A stretch of DNA of 64,000 bases from Psychrobacter sp. WY6. GTDB taxonomy: Bacteria; Pseudomonadota; Gammaproteobacteria; Pseudomonadales; Moraxellaceae. Shown piece by piece: positions 1 to 10,705 of this stretch. Made by a program: the position numbers and the translations under genes. The DNA lies in contig NZ_CP049902.1 of NCBI RefSeq assembly GCF_018448495.1, positions 1,550,001-1,614,000 on the forward strand, read 5' to 3'. Below the pieces are notes generated by a model. The model searched no databases. It was not told the DNA's origin and saw only the letters and a list, made by a program, of their open reading frames with translations. Within the stretch, counting starts at the first letter, position 1; each line of letters begins with the position of its first letter.

Positions 1-1
1 T

Positions 2-241
2 AAAGAGTCTATCGCTGATGAGGTTACTGTTAATGCAAACCACAGTAATGGTAGTCAAGGATCTAATGCTAATGTCGCAAGTATCAAACACTACGATGAT
101 CACGGCATGCCGATAGATGCTGACGCGGCGAAAATGGCAGAATCTTACGAATATAAAGATGTTGACCCGCATGACTATGTAAGTATGAATGTAGGTACGC
201 AGCTGGGTGTGAATAAAGTCACGCGCAAGGAGTCAGACTAA
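2..241 (+). CDS. nuoJ: NADH-quinone oxidoreductase subunit J, C-terminal part
   Basis: Only the last 79 codons are present; the gene begins before the window. The open frame ends in TAA, whose last base is the first base of the next ATG, the tight coupling usual in nuo operons. The visible part is a hydrophilic, Asp/Asn/His-rich tail without membrane segments, so the call rests mainly on position directly before nuoK. NuoJ is a membrane subunit of respiratory complex I. The long polar tail is expected to be lineage specific and carries no catalytic motif. Confidence 0.75.
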   Translation, partial: KESIADEVTVNANHSNGSQGSNANVASIKHYDDHGMPIDADAAKMAESYEYKDVDPHDYVSMNVGTQLGVNKVTRKESD

Positions 242-648
242 TGGTACTAGCAGCGAGCGTGGCACAAGATGTGTCAAACGTGCCGTTTGCCCACGAGGTA
301 GCAGGCTTAGTACAGCCAGTTGCTGAGGCGCAGAATGTACTGGGCATGATACCCATGAGCCATGGACTGATTTTGGCAGGTATCTTATTTGCCATTGGTC
401 TGTGCGGCGTCATGGTACGACGTAACTTCCTATTTATGCTAATGAGCCTTGAGATCATGATGAATGCAACAGCATTAGCATTTGTGGTGGCAGGTAGTCG
501 TTGGGTTGATCCAGATGGACAGATTATGTTTATCTTTATTTTGACCTTGGCAGCAGCAGAGGCCGCCATTGGTTTGGCAATATTATTGCGGTTTTATCAT
601 CAGCGTGGGCATCTCGATGTCGACAGTGCCAATGAGATGAAAGGATGA
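241..648 (+). CDS. nuoK: NADH-quinone oxidoreductase subunit K
   Basis: Small membrane subunit of complex I that lines part of the proton path. Three hydrophobic helices are visible, with the conserved membrane glutamates in [10 protein letters not shown] and [10 protein letters not shown]. The open frame gives 135 residues, while NuoK is usually about 100; homology begins near residue 36 ([11 protein letters not shown]). ATG at 346 is therefore a possible alternative start, giving 100 residues. The ATG at 241 overlaps the nuoJ stop, which supports either a real N-terminal extension or a coupled upstream start. The frame is intact. Confidence 0.93.
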   Translation: MVLAASVAQDVSNVPFAHEVAGLVQPVAEAQNVLGMIPMSHGLILAGILFAIGLCGVMVRRNFLFMLMSLEIMMNATALAFVVAGSRWVDPDGQIMFIFILTLAAAEAAIGLAILLRFYHQRGHLDVDSANEMKG

Positions 649-652
649 TGTC

Positions 653-2531
653 ATGAGTTTATTACCATTAACCTTTATATTCCCGCTCGTTGGCTTTTTG
701 ATTTTAGCCTTTATGCGCGATAAGCTAACAGAGCAGGTGGCAGCGATGTCAGCGATTGTCGGTGTCGGTAGTATGCTGTTATCAGCACTATGCACGCTAA
801 TCGTTAGTTATACTTTTTTAACCAATAATCCAGCAGGAACAGTCATAGAGATTCCGCTGTGGACATGGTTCCAAGTCGGAGATTTTGCCCCAAGTTTCGG
901 TCTGAGCTTTGATGGTTTGGCACTGACGATGACGGGTGTCATCACTGGGATTGGCTTTTTAATCCATCTCTTTGCCGCTTGGTATATGAAAGGCGACACT
1001 GGCTTTGCCCGTTTCTTTAGCTATATGAACTTGTTCGTCGCCAGCATGTTATTGCTAGTCTTGGCAGATAACTTGTTCTTGCTTTATCTTGGCTGGGAAG
1101 GCGTTGGTATCTGTTCGTACTTACTGATCGGTTTTTATTACCATGACCGCGCCAATGGTCTTGCAGCGATGAAAGCCTTTACGGTGACGCGCGTGGGTGA
1201 TGTATTCTTAGCCTTCGGTCTGTTTTTATTATTCCGTGAATTTGGTACGCTTAATATTCAAGAAATTATTACTCGTGCACCAGAAGTGTTTGATATCAAC
1301 AATCCAACGATGATGTTGACCACCATGTTGGTTGGCGGCGCGATGGGTAAATCAGCGCAGCTGCCATTACATACATGGCTGGCTGATGCAATGGCAGGTC
1401 CGACGCCAGTATCAGCGCTTATTCACGCGGCAACGATGGTCACCGCAGGTGTTTATTTAATCGCTCGCTTACATCCATTGTTTGAGCTGACGCCTGGTAT
1501 TTTATTATATTGGGTCGGCGGCGTAGGGGCGTTGACGTTGGTCGTTGCTGGATTCTGTGCGCTGGCACAAACCGACATCAAACGTATTCTCGCTTATTCA
1601 ACCATGAGCCAAATTGGCTATATGTTCTTAGCACTCGGCGTTGGGGCATGGCAAGGGGCGATCTTCCATTTGATGACGCATGCTTTCTTTAAAGCCCTGT
1701 TATTCTTATCATCAGGTGCAGTCATCCTTGCGGTACATCATGAGCAAAACATCTTTAAGATGGGCGGTCTACGTAAAAATACCGTTGGTATTTTGGTGCT
1801 ATATCGTTGGTGGCGGTGCACTTGCGGCAATACCTTGGGTCACGGTCGGATTTTATTCTAAAGAAGCGATTCTTTGGGAGAGTTATGCAACCGGTCACAT
1901 GGTTTTATTCTATATGGGCGTATTCGGCGCATTTTTAACCGCACTTTATACTTTCCGTATGATTTGGATTATCTTCTTTGGTGAAGAGAAAACGCACGCG
2001 CATAAGTTATCTGGTGTGTCGTATTGGCTGCCACTTAGTGCGTTGCTCGTATTATCAACGGCAGTGGGTGCATTTATCACTCCGCCATTACAAGGCGTCT
2101 TGCCAGAGAGTGTTGGGCATTTATTGGAAGTCGCTGGTCAAGCGCATGGTAAGCATACGGCTGAGTTTATCGCCATGGGTGCGATGCTGGCTGGTCTAAT
2201 AATAGCGGCGCTATTATATGTGGTGGATAAAGGTCGCATGCTCACCCGCTTTAAGCGCTCACGTGTTGGTGGGGCGCTATATCACTGGTGTTATCATGGT
2301 CTAGGTTTTGATGCGCTATACGATGTAATTTTTGTAAAACCCTTTTTGTTCATCGGCCGCTTATTTAAAGCCGACCCTATCGATAAAGCGTGGCTCGTCT
2401 TGCCTAAGCTGGCATCTGCTGGTAATAAGGTATTGTCTGCGACGCAAACTGGGTCACTTCGAGGTTACGCTGCAAGCTTTGGCTTGGGCATGGCTGTATT
2501 ACTAGTGCTGGTAATGATGACGGTGGTATAA
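653..2531 (+). CDS. nuoL: NADH-quinone oxidoreductase subunit L (frameshifted)
   Basis: Antiporter-like proton-pumping subunit of complex I. The first part (653-1861) carries the family core GKSAQLPLHTWLADAM and GPTPVSALIHAATMV. The second part (in frame to 2531) resumes at PLVFWCYIVGGG and includes the long C-terminal helix region. The frame breaks near 1780-1790, just after GGLRKN, where the sequence fits loss of two bases or gain of one (family pattern GGLRK-x-IPLV). Joined length is about 626 residues, normal for NuoL. The start lies four bases after the nuoK stop. The break is probably a sequence error because nuoKMN downstream and upstream are otherwise conserved. Confidence 0.93.
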
Positions 2532-2532
2532 G

Positions 2533-4157
2533 ATGATTGAGTTACAACAAACGTGGATGCTACCAGCATTAATTGCAATTCCCTTTATTGCCGGGTTGTT
2601 ATGTTGGTTGGTCGAGCGATTTAATAAACGTCTGCCGCGCTGGATTGCTTTAATCGGTATGACGTTGACCTTTGTGTTGTCGCTAGTGCTGTGGCAATAC
2701 GGCGACTTTAGTGGCATGAGTAAGCAAGTGATTGCGCCAGACGCTGCTGTGCCTTGGGTCGCTGAATTTAGTGTGCCATGGATACCAAGCTTTGGTATTA
2801 GCTTCCATTTAGCGATGGATGGCTTGTCACTGATGATGGTGGCGTTAACAGGATTGCTTGGTATTGCTGCTGTGGCTTGTTCGTGGAATGAGATTCAGCG
2901 TCGAGTCGGCTTTTTCCATCTTAACCTTTTGTGGAGTTTGGGCGGCGTCATTGGGGTGTTCTTAGCCATTGATCTGTTCCTATTCTTCTTCTTTTGGGAG
3001 ATGATGCTGGTTCCTATCTACTTCTTGATCGCGATTTGGGGTCATGATGTGGTTGGCAAAACCAAGGAATACGCAGCGACTAAGTTCTTTATTTATACTC
3101 AAGCGTCTGGGCTTATTATGCTGGTTGGGATCTTGATATTGGTCATTATCAGCTACGCTCAAAAAGGGGTGGTGAGCTTTAATTATAATGATTTACTCGG
3201 TACGTCACTTGGCGGCTGGGAATATCCGATCATGCTGTGCTTCTTTATTGGCTTTGCGGTTAAGTTGCCGATTATTCCGTTCCATGGTTGGTTGCCAGAT
3301 GCGCATGCGCAAGCACCAACGGCAGGTTCGGTGGATTTGGCAGGGGTTTTGATTAAAACCGCCGCTTATGGCTTGATTCGTTTCGTGTTGCCGTTATTCC
3401 CAGCAGCATCACAAGATTTTGCGCCGATTGCGATGACCTTGGGTATCATTGGTATATTCTACGGTGCATGGCTCGCCTTTATGCAGACCGATATGAAGCG
3501 TTTGCTCGCTTATACCAGTATTTCGCACATGGGATTTGTGGTATTAGCAATTTAGCTGGAACCTTACTCAGCTTGCAAGGTCTAATGATTCAGATGTTAG
3601 CGCACGGCTTAAGCTCAGCAGCGCTATTCATCATGGCAGGGCAGTTATATGAGCGTCTACATACGCGTGATTTGACCTTGATGGGTGGTATGTGGGGTCA
3701 GTTCCGTTACTATGCACCGATACTGATGTTCTTCTGTGCCGCATTGCTCGGTATTCCGGGGACAGGTAACTTCATCGGCGAGTTCATGATTTTATTTGGT
3801 GCCTTTGCTCAGTATCCAGTATTTGTGGTCTTTGCAACATTCAGTCTGGTACTAGCAGGGCTATACTCGCTTATTTTGATTCACCGTGCATTATTTGGCA
3901 AAAACAACATCGAAGCAGTCGCCATGCAAGAAACCAAAGCACATGGTTTGCCTACGCGTCCATTAAAAGATTTGGGTAAGCGTGAGTTGTCATTGTTATT
4001 GATGCTCGCTGCAGGCTTGGTATGGCTTGGTCTATATCCACAGCCGTTCCTTGATACCTCAAGTCATGCGATGCAGTGGATCAATAACGCTTATATATAC
4101 AGTCAAGTCACACAAGTAGATGCGTCGCAACTGCTTGATGCAATGGAGGCACGTTAA
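2533..4157 (+). CDS. nuoM: NADH-quinone oxidoreductase subunit M (frameshifted)
   Basis: Second antiporter-like subunit of complex I. The canonical segment KLPIIPFHGWLPDAHAQAPT and the following helix GVLIKTAAYGLIRF are present near residues 245-285. The frame stops at TAG 3553-3555 inside SHMGFVVLAI. Inserting one T after 3554 gives a tyrosine codon and rejoins AGTLLSLQGLMIQML. Joined length is about 541 residues. The gene starts immediately after the nuoL stop and ends three bases before nuoN. Confidence 0.94.
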
Positions 4158-4160
4158 GTC

Positions 4161-5639
4161 ATGAATGATATTACGATGAATGATTTGATGGGATTGTTGC
4201 CTTATGCGCCAATCATTGCCGTCGTTATTACGGTATTGGTGGTCATGATTGCCATCGCAATTAAACGCTCACATATGGTGACTGGTACGATAACGGTCGT
4301 CGGCTTAAATATTGGTCTGTTTACCCTCATTGGGCAAATGACAGGGATTGTGAATAGCGGTACTCTCATACCAAACGCTGAGCAGTTATTCGTTATTGAT
4401 AACTTTGCTCAGTTTAATATGGTGATTATTTTTATCTGTGCATTGGCTTGTTGTACGCTCTCTTATGCGTATTTGGCAAATCTCAAGGATAATAAAGAAG
4501 AGCTGTATTTGCTCATGTTGCTATCGACGATTGGTGCTTTACTGATGGTCAGTGCTCAGCATTTAGCGTCATTCTTTATGAGCTTAGAGATGCTGTCTAT
4601 ACCGCTATACGGTATGCTGTCATATACCTATATGCGCAACCGCTCGCTAGAGTCTGGGCTGAAATACTTGGTGCTGTCAGCGACGGCATCGGCGACATTG
4701 CTCATGGGTATGGCATTTATCTATGCCGAAGTAGGCTCGCTCGCCTTTAAGCCAATCAGTATGGTATTGGGTGATGTTTTTGAGTCGCCACTTCTGATAC
4801 TTGGTGCGGCGATGATGATGTTCGGTATCGCCTTCAAACTCTCTGCTGCGCCGTTTCATATGTGGACACCAGATGTTTACGAAGGCGCTCCAGCACCAAT
4901 TGCTACCTTTTTAGCATCGGTATCAAAAGTAGCTATGATGGGCTTAGCGGTTCGTTTCTTAATCGATACGTCTTTATTGGCCTTACCCTCGGTACAGATG
5001 CTGCTCATGGTCATGGCAACTCTATCTATCTTAGTCGGTAACTTATTGGCAGTACGTCAAACCAGCCTAAAACGCCTATTGGGTTATTCATCCATTGCTC
5101 ATATGGGTTACGTGTTGATTGTCATCGTCAGTATCGGCGCGGCAGCGGATAGTATCTCTAGTATGTATATGGCGGTTTATGCCTTGACCTCTATCGGTGC
5201 CTTTGGCGTCGTAACCTTGATGTCGAGCCCTTATCGCTTGTCTGGTGAAGCTGATGAGCTAACCCATTATCAAGGTCTATTCTGGCGTCGTCCCGTATTG
5301 ACTGCGGTTATGACTATTATGATGTTGTCATTGGCGGGTATTCCTTTGACGGCTGGCTTTATTACCAAGCTATTTGCGATATTGGCAGCGGTACAAGGAA
5401 CTAATTGGTTCTTGGCAGCGATGATCATCTTGGGTAGTGCGATCGGCTTATTCTATTATTTACGTGTGATGCTCACCCTCTTTAAACGTCCGAAACAGTT
5501 CATTGAGTTTGACGTTTCTAGCCAATGGGCGATGCGTACTGGCGGGATCATGGTTATTGCGGTGACCGCGATGATTATCTTCTTTGGTATCTTGCCAAAC
5601 AGCATGATTGAATGGGCAAGTCTGGCACGTATTTGGTAA
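4161..5639 (+). CDS. nuoN: NADH-quinone oxidoreductase subunit N
   Basis: Third antiporter-like subunit, closing the nuo operon. The frame is intact at 492 residues, the usual length. Conserved pieces include SLEMLSIPLYGML, with the membrane glutamate and a proline-broken helix, and KLSAAPFHMWTPDVYEGAP followed by FLASVSKVAMM, which carries the family lysines. About 14 membrane segments can be followed. It is followed after about 65 bases by a strong terminator, consistent with the operon end. Confidence 0.96.
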   Translation: MNDITMNDLMGLLPYAPIIAVVITVLVVMIAIAIKRSHMVTGTITVVGLNIGLFTLIGQMTGIVNSGTLIPNAEQLFVIDNFAQFNMVIIFICALACCTLSYAYLANLKDNKEELYLLMLLSTIGALLMVSAQHLASFFMSLEMLSIPLYGMLSYTYMRNRSLESGLKYLVLSATASATLLMGMAFIYAEVGSLAFKPISMVLGDVFESPLLILGAAMMMFGIAFKLSAAPFHMWTPDVYEGAPAPIATFLASVSKVAMMGLAVRFLIDTSLLALPSVQMLLMVMATLSILVGNLLAVRQTSLKRLLGYSSIAHMGYVLIVIVSIGAAADSISSMYMAVYALTSIGAFGVVTLMSSPYRLSGEADELTHYQGLFWRRPVLTAVMTIMMLSLAGIPLTAGFITKLFAILAAVQGTNWFLAAMIILGSAIGLFYYLRVMLTLFKRPKQFIEFDVSSQWAMRTGGIMVIAVTAMIIFFGILPNSMIEWASLARIW

Positions 5640-5705
5640 ATAGCAAAAGGGTAAGTAGGGGTATGCTGATACCGCTGCTTATCTGTTATTACGGTCAGAA
5701 ACCCA

Positions 5706-5747
5706 AGATGCGCCAGCTTTATGATAAGCTTGGCGCATCTTTTATTT
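5706..5747 (+). terminator. Rho-independent terminator after nuoN
   Basis: A near-perfect inverted repeat pairs 5706-5719 (AGATGCGCCAGCTT) with 5726-5740 (AAGCTTGGCGCATCT), leaving a six-base loop and one bulge. A T-rich run follows. It ends the nuo operon before the fpr promoter region. Confidence 0.85.
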
Positions 5748-5804
5748 TGTGTCGTTCAAAGTCTTGATAAAAATAATGATTACTAAAAAGTGAGTCGATA
5801 ATTT

Positions 5805-6627
5805 ATGAGTGATAATATTCAGACAGTAACGTGCTTAGTAAGACTACGTGGACGCCAAACCTATTTAGCTTCACTGTCAGCCGTCCTGATAGCTTTAAGT
5901 TTACTGCGGGTCAATTTGTGCGTTTGGGCGTCAATCCCAGTCAATTAAAATATTACCAGCAGCAACAAGGCGACACCGTTAACGATGTACCTGATGCTGC
6001 ATTGAATGAAGACATCTTTCGGGTATTCCATCGTCTCTTCACCTTTTGATGAAGTATTAGAATTTTTTCTATTGTCATCCCCGATGGTGCATTTACGTCG
6101 CAGTTGCAGCATTTAGAAGTGGGCGATGAGCTGCTGCTTAATACTATGCCGTTTGGTTTTTTGACGTTAGCACGTATCAAAAGCCTTTACCAAAAGATTT
6201 ATGGCTGCTCGCGACTGGAACGGGCTTGGCACCATTTTTGTCAATGTTACAAGATTTGCAGACGTGGGAAGATTACGAGCACATCATCTTGGCTTATAGT
6301 GCGCGCTCGATAGAAGAGCTTGCCTAATCGACAAGATGAAAGCTTGCAAGAAGACTTTGGTTCTCGGTTGACAATCTGCAAAACTAAATTTTATTCCCAT
6401 CGTTACCCGTGAACCTGTCGAAGGCGCAATGACAGAGCGTTTGCCCAAGCTGCTGCTGGATGGCACGCTACAAGAGCGCGCAGGGATTGCCTTAGATATT
6501 GATAGCACGCACGTCATGTTATGTGGCAATCCAGACATGGTGGAAGACACCAAAGAAGCGCTCAAGACTTTAGGTTTGGTGATGAATCGTCGCGGCGAGG
6601 GAATATTGCGGTAGAAATTACTGGTAG
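5805..6627 (+). CDS. fpr: Ferredoxin/flavodoxin--NADP+ reductase (multiple frameshifts)
   Basis: FAD enzyme moving electrons between NADPH and ferredoxin or flavodoxin. Fragments in all three frames line up in order with Fpr: VLSKTTWTPNLFSFTVSR; the FAD-site region RPDSFKFTAGQFVRLGV; GDELLLNTMPFGFLTL; LWLLATGTGLAPFLSML (NADP-binding glycine loop); HVMLCGNPDMVEDTK; and the tail RRGEGNIAVENYW, which matches the E. coli-type C-terminal EHYW once one A is restored near 6613. At least five single-base breaks are needed: about 5829, 6030, 6180, 6330 and 6600-6613. Start ATG 5805 is supported because MSDNIQTVT joins VLSK after one base. Total about 274 residues. Confidence 0.85.
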
Positions 6628-6679
6628 TTGCATGATTGATGACGGCACGCTTTAGAAGCCATTGAAAATTTGCTTGATA

Positions 6680-6731
6680 AAAAGCGCTGACGCTAAAGAC
6701 AACAATAGTCTCTAAGTGTCAGCGCTTTTTG
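6680..6731. terminator. Bidirectional terminator between fpr and the opposing gene
   Basis: The arms AAAAGCGCTGACGC and GTGTCAGCGCTTTTT (about 6679-6692 and 6716-6730) form a long stem with A-run and T-run on the two sides. It sits between convergent genes, so it can serve both strands. Confidence 0.75.
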
Positions 6732-6765
6732 CTAACTAAAAAACGTCATTTTTATACTGAGGGAT

Positions 6766-7545
6766 TTATACCTGACTCGGTTCGGTCGCATCATCTATTG
6801 GGTTAATAGGGCCTTGCATCAGCTCAGGCTCATCATCATCGCCGATGATATCTTCGTTACTGCTGGCAGCCAATAAATCACGATAATTGATTTGAGTTTT
6901 CAAAATCATTTGCTCTTCTTCAAGTTCGCCATAGTTGACTTGAACTTTATGCAAAGTGCTCATGATTTTTTTGTTCTTTTTTAACCAGCGATTGATATCA
7001 AGGTAGATAACCTCGTCCTTTGCACGGGCGATATTGATATAGGAGAGAATAAAGCCTAAAGGGTCTTTTTTCAGAATAGTGTGATAAAACCAAATAAACA
7101 GTTTGATACCTTGGCGCTTAATAAACGACTCACAACGTAGATTTAGCACATCAGTATAAGTCTGTTGACCAAAGACAAATCGCTGGACGTTACGATCGAG
7201 CTGTACATGAATCAAACTAAAATTACTCGCCACCTCTGCATAAATGCCACCAGCATCGACCGTACAGTATAAGCGGAACCAGTCATCATGCATCTCAACA
7301 CGCAGCTCTAAGATGGCTTTTACATTATCAGTGACGAACTTCTGCAGCGCATCATTGACATAAATCTGTGCCACTGGCAGCGACAACTCATCTTCGAATT
7401 TATCAGTCGTTCTATGATATATCTGTTTGATTGATTGGGTAAGGCGCTCCCAACCATCGCTAAATGATTCGTCGAAACGATAGCCCATATTTTCAAAAAA
7501 TTCATCAAAATTGTCTGAATTATCCCTGTTATCAAAATCACTCAA
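6766..7545 (-). CDS. Conserved hypothetical protein, acidic ends
   Basis: An intact frame of 259 residues that I do not recognise. The N-terminus is acidic (MSDFDNRDNSDNFDEFFE). The middle has mixed helix/strand character with aromatic clusters such as GIKLFIWFYHTIL around residue 145. The C-terminal 40 residues are acidic and probably disordered. No signal peptide, membrane helix or known catalytic motif is visible. It stands alone, convergent with fpr and divergent from the TonB-like gene. Even composition and lack of indels support a real gene; a function cannot be assigned. Confidence 0.7.
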   Translation of the reverse strand: MSDFDNRDNSDNFDEFFENMGYRFDESFSDGWERLTQSIKQIYHRTTDKFEDELSLPVAQIYVNDALQKFVTDNVKAILELRVEMHDDWFRLYCTVDAGGIYAEVASNFSLIHVQLDRNVQRFVFGQQTYTDVLNLRCESFIKRQGIKLFIWFYHTILKKDPLGFILSYINIARAKDEVIYLDINRWLKKNKKIMSTLHKVQVNYGELEEEQMILKTQINYRDLLAASSNEDIIGDDDEPELMQGPINPIDDATEPSQV

Positions 7546-8068
7546 ACTTATTATCCTTATAATTATAGGGGAGGTAGCTGACTCAATGGCATAAAGAGCG
7601 ACTGATTAAAAATGACAGACTGTTCTTTAATGAAAGCTGGCGAGTGGTCATTGTATGCGTTTTTGCCAAATCAGCAATAATCTGCCCTGTCTATTTACGC
7701 CTGTTTAACCCGCCCTAATGACACAAAAATTATAAAACAGTATATAACAAATATGATGGCTTCAAAATGGACACATGGGTTTTGTCGCAAATCATTTAAT
7801 TGGCAATGCTTATATGTTCAAAATACGGTCTAGCGATGACATAACCGCATTGGTGTTATATCATTTTTGCTGGTTCCGCTCGTCAATAAATTGACCAAAG
7901 GAGATAAGTAATGTGTGAGTGGATTAAAATGAGTCGGCAACGGTTGTGCTAGCGACAGAATTCTATGTCATGTTATGATAGCGCCAGTATAAATCCTGCC
8001 CATTATCATAACGCTTATTACTTGCTGTCTTGTATTTATAAGCTCATATTCATAAGCTGAGACCCATT
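7546..8068. other. Intergenic region with one possible leader ORF
   Basis: This 523-base gap lies between divergent genes. I see no long ORF. It holds a strong ribosome-binding site, AAAGGAGA at about 7898-7905, in front of ATG 7911, which opens a 13-codon frame ending in TAG at 7952. Promoters for both flanking genes must lie here, but no clear operator or terminator was found. Confidence 0.5.
7911..7952 (+). CDS. Possible 13-residue leader peptide
   Basis: ATG at 7911 follows a consensus Shine-Dalgarno (AAAGGAGA, about five bases' spacing) and encodes MCEWIKMSRQRLC. It ends about 115 bases before the TonB-like gene. It could be a leader peptide, the front of a small gene broken by an indel, or chance. 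Only the unusually good ribosome-binding site argues for translation. Confidence 0.25.
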   Translation: MCEWIKMSRQRLC

Positions 8069-8949
8069 GTGGCCTATATCAAAGATTCACAAAGCTATCA
8101 TTTTTCCGCGCAAGCACCTAAGCGTGATGTTAGTTTACCAGTGGCCATCGTTATCGCTGTGGCCGTACACGCCATTATTTTTGGTATTGGCTTTTCGATG
8201 GGCAAAGATCCTGCGGCAATGATGCAAGATGTGGCAAAAGCGCTAACTGACAATATGCAGCCAAATGAAACGCCCACTTTATTGCTAATGCCTCCCAAGA
8301 AGGTGGCGGCACAGTGGAGGAGCAATTAAGACAAGAGAACGACCAAATCAGCCCATTGTCTGCTGAGCAAATAAGTGAGACGCAAGATGTGATTAGCCTG
8401 CAGCGTCAAGTCCGCCAGCAGCATTATCAAGAAAGCTATCTGCGTACCACCTTAAGCTGGCGTCAAGCGAGCGTGGAGTCTGATAATGATAGCAAGCAAG
8501 CACAAGATGATATGATGGCGCAAGAAGAGCGTCTGCGCAAACAAATTGCTACTTTAGAGACACAGCTGTCTCAACGTCAGCAAGTTTATGCAACCAAATC
8601 AAAAGTAGTGACGGTCGATAGCAACTCGACGACGCGTGGTGCCGCGGCTGATATTAATACTTTCCGTGAGCATGTCGAACGCATTGGGAATTTGCATTAT
8701 CCCATGCAGGCACGGGCACAAGGTATCACGGGCGAAGTGCGCCTTATGGTCATCATTAGTAGTGATGGTAATATCAAAGCCATACGTCTGCTTGAAAGCT
8801 CCAACTCCACATTATTAGATGAAGCAGCAAAGCAATCGGTACGCCAAGCAGCGCCCTTTGGTAAATTTACCAAAGACATGGAAGATATTGTTGAGCTGCG
8901 TTTGATACGTACCTATCGTTACAGCGATAAAGTGGATGTTACTTATTAG
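8069..8949 (+). CDS. TonB-family energy transducer (frameshifted)
   Basis: A periplasm-spanning protein of the TonB type that passes proton-motive-force energy to outer-membrane receptors. One N-terminal membrane helix (VAIVIAVAVHAIIFGIGF, residues about 26-43) is followed by a long polar, coiled-coil-prone linker (LRKQIATLETQLSQRQQ). The C-terminal TonB domain contains YPMQARAQGITGEVRLMVII and AAKQSVRQAAPFGKF. The frame breaks near 8280: adding one T turns TPTLLLMP into TPTFIANASQEGGG, which joins the downstream frame. Start is GTG 8069; no clear Shine-Dalgarno precedes it. No exbB/exbD lie nearby. Joined length is about 293 residues. Confidence 0.82.
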
Positions 8950-9057
8950 GGCGAATTCAATATATAGATGATGAGCGTTAGCTACGCTGCAAACAGATAA
9001 GATACCAATGTTTATAACAAACGAATACCACACACCGCTATAAAATAAAGAGTCAGT

Positions 9058-9922
9058 ATGGAATTTTAGGTTTTACAATAGATGTTGCCAACTTAACCAG
9101 TAACGCATTAAGCTTGGTCATTAAAGTTGCGTTAGCGATATTAATATTCGTCGTAGGTCGCTGGCTTGCTAAAAAAGCAGTCACCGTTGCTCACAAAATG
9201 ATGTTGCGTAGTCGCTTAGATGACACCGTTGCGAACTTTTTAGGTCGTCTAATCTACGGAGTGCTACTGGTCGTGGTTGCGTTGGCTGCCTTGAGTAAGG
9301 TTGGCGTACAGACCACCTCAGTCGTCGCTATATTGGGCGGTGCTGCAGTAGCCATTGGTCTGTCACTAAAAGATCAGTTGTCTAACTTTGCCGCTGGCAT
9401 CATGATTGTGACGTTTCGCCCCTTTGTACGCGGCGATTATGTGCAAATCAGCAGCTACACAGGAACCGTAACAGAAATCACTTTGGTCAATACCCACCTG
9501 ACGACGATAAACAATCACGATATCATTATCCCAAATAGTGATATTACGACTTCAGCTGTGACGAACTATACGGCGCTACCCAACCGCCGTGTCGATATCA
9601 CGGTTGGTATTGGCTATGATGCCGATATCAAAACTGCCAAAAACGTGATGTTGAATTTGGCAAAAAAATAATCCGTTGGCCTTTACTGACCCTGACCTAT
9701 CGTACGCGTCACCAATTGGGTGATAACTCAGTAGACTTGACGCTAAATATTTGGACACCTGACTGGTGGACATGCGTGTGATTTGTGGGGCAAGCACAAA
9801 TACGCCTTGGATGATAAAAAATCGACATTCCATTCCCGCAGCGTAATGTCCATGTTAAAGGATTGGATCAGATGATTAATCAGATGAGTCAAGCACAAAA
9901 GCTACCGATGACCAAAGACTAG
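9058..9922 (+). CDS. mscS: Small-conductance mechanosensitive channel, MscS family (frameshifted)
   Basis: A membrane channel that opens under hypo-osmotic stress. The pore-lining helix is clear (VVAILGGAAVAIGLSLKDQL, then SNFAAGIMI), followed by the beta domain (RPFVRGDYVQISSYTGTVTEI and IPNSDITTSAVTNYT). ATG 9058 reads only three codons before TAG; adding one T gives MEFLGFTIDVANLTSNALSLVIK, which runs into the main frame. The C-terminal part after 9660 is scattered over frames (AFTDPDLSYASPIGDNSVDLTL, then KLPMTKD ending at 9922). At least three breaks are present. Joined length about 288 residues, normal for short MscS. Confidence 0.85.
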
Positions 9923-9938
9923 TCGCTAAAAATTCGAA

Positions 9939-10553
9939 CTAAGTATAAGGGTTTGGAAGGCTGAGACCTGCTAAAATCTCAATTTCAAACCGTTCCATCT
10001 CATCTTGCTCGGCTTGTCCAAGCTCATGATCAAAACCCAATAAGTGCAGCACACCATGTATCAGTAAATGGCTAATGTGCTGTGCGGTTGTCTTTTCTTG
10101 TTCTGCGGCTTCACGTACTATGACGCCATGACAGATGACCAGCTCACCGAGGGGTAGCGTTGGCATCAGCTCAATAATTGCGGCTGGCAAATCACTTGGA
10201 TAAGATAAAATATTGGTCGCATAATCCTTACCGCGAGCTTCCAGATTTAATGCCTGACCCTCAATTTCATCGGTAATGTATATGTCTAATACTTTAGATT
10301 TCTCTTGCCATAGCTCAGGGTCGATATCTACAAAATAGGGTAGCGTCAGACCTTCTTTAATGCGCCCATCGATATAATCCAACGCTGCCATCATCACAGA
10401 CTGTAAGTGCTTACGATCATAAAAAGTGTCTAGTATGTCATCATCAATACTACTGGTGGCACTGATATCAAGTGCTGCCAAACTGGCATCATTGCCAGCA
10501 CGCTCATTTGTATCATGGTTGTCAAAGCTGTTGTTACCCTTCTCTTGGCTCAT
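9939..10553 (-). CDS. ybeY: Endoribonuclease YbeY (16S rRNA maturation)
   Basis: A zinc metalloenzyme needed for rRNA maturation and ribosome quality control. The signature HLLIHGVLHLLGFDHE, with its three zinc-binding histidines, is intact near residue 170. The core from about residue 60 on matches the 155-residue family. The first 50-60 residues are an acidic, Asp/Ser-rich extension, so a later start may be the true one, although the open frame is continuous. It follows phoH on the same strand, a common pairing, but a terminator lies between the two genes. Confidence 0.93.
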   Translation of the reverse strand: MSQEKGNNSFDNHDTNERAGNDASLAALDISATSSIDDDILDTFYDRKHLQSVMMAALDYIDGRIKEGLTLPYFVDIDPELWQEKSKVLDIYITDEIEGQALNLEARGKDYATNILSYPSDLPAAIIELMPTLPLGELVICHGVIVREAAEQEKTTAQHISHLLIHGVLHLLGFDHELGQAEQDEMERFEIEILAGLSLPNPYT

Positions 10554-10635
10554 GCCATTATCCTTTTACTTTATTGTAAGATGGTGTGCTTTATCATCTG
10601 ATAGAACTTATGACTAAATCTAAAAAGCTCTCGTC

Positions 10636-10667
10636 GTAAAAAACCGGATTACTGATAGTAATCCGGC
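10636..10667 (-). terminator. Rho-independent terminator after phoH
   Basis: Read on the minus strand, CCGGATTAC (10666-10658) pairs with GTAATCCGG (10652-10644), followed by a run of six T (10643-10638). The stem is perfect with a five-base loop. It implies ybeY may have its own promoter or depend on read-through. Confidence 0.85.
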
Positions 10668-10705
10668 TTTGCATTTTTATAAAATTAAGTAGCAGGCTAG
10701 ACCGT

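Noticed and set aside
219..569. Long antisense frame opposite nuoK
   Set aside because: Shadow of a conserved membrane-protein gene; no ribosome site or domain.
1775..1800. A-run at the nuoL break as a programmed frameshift site
   Set aside because: No pseudoknot or conserved slippery context is evident, other NuoL proteins are read without a shift, and similar breaks occur in many other genes here.
7546..8068. Riboswitch or small RNA in this gap
   Set aside because: No recognisable conserved structure or terminator-bounded transcript was found by eye.
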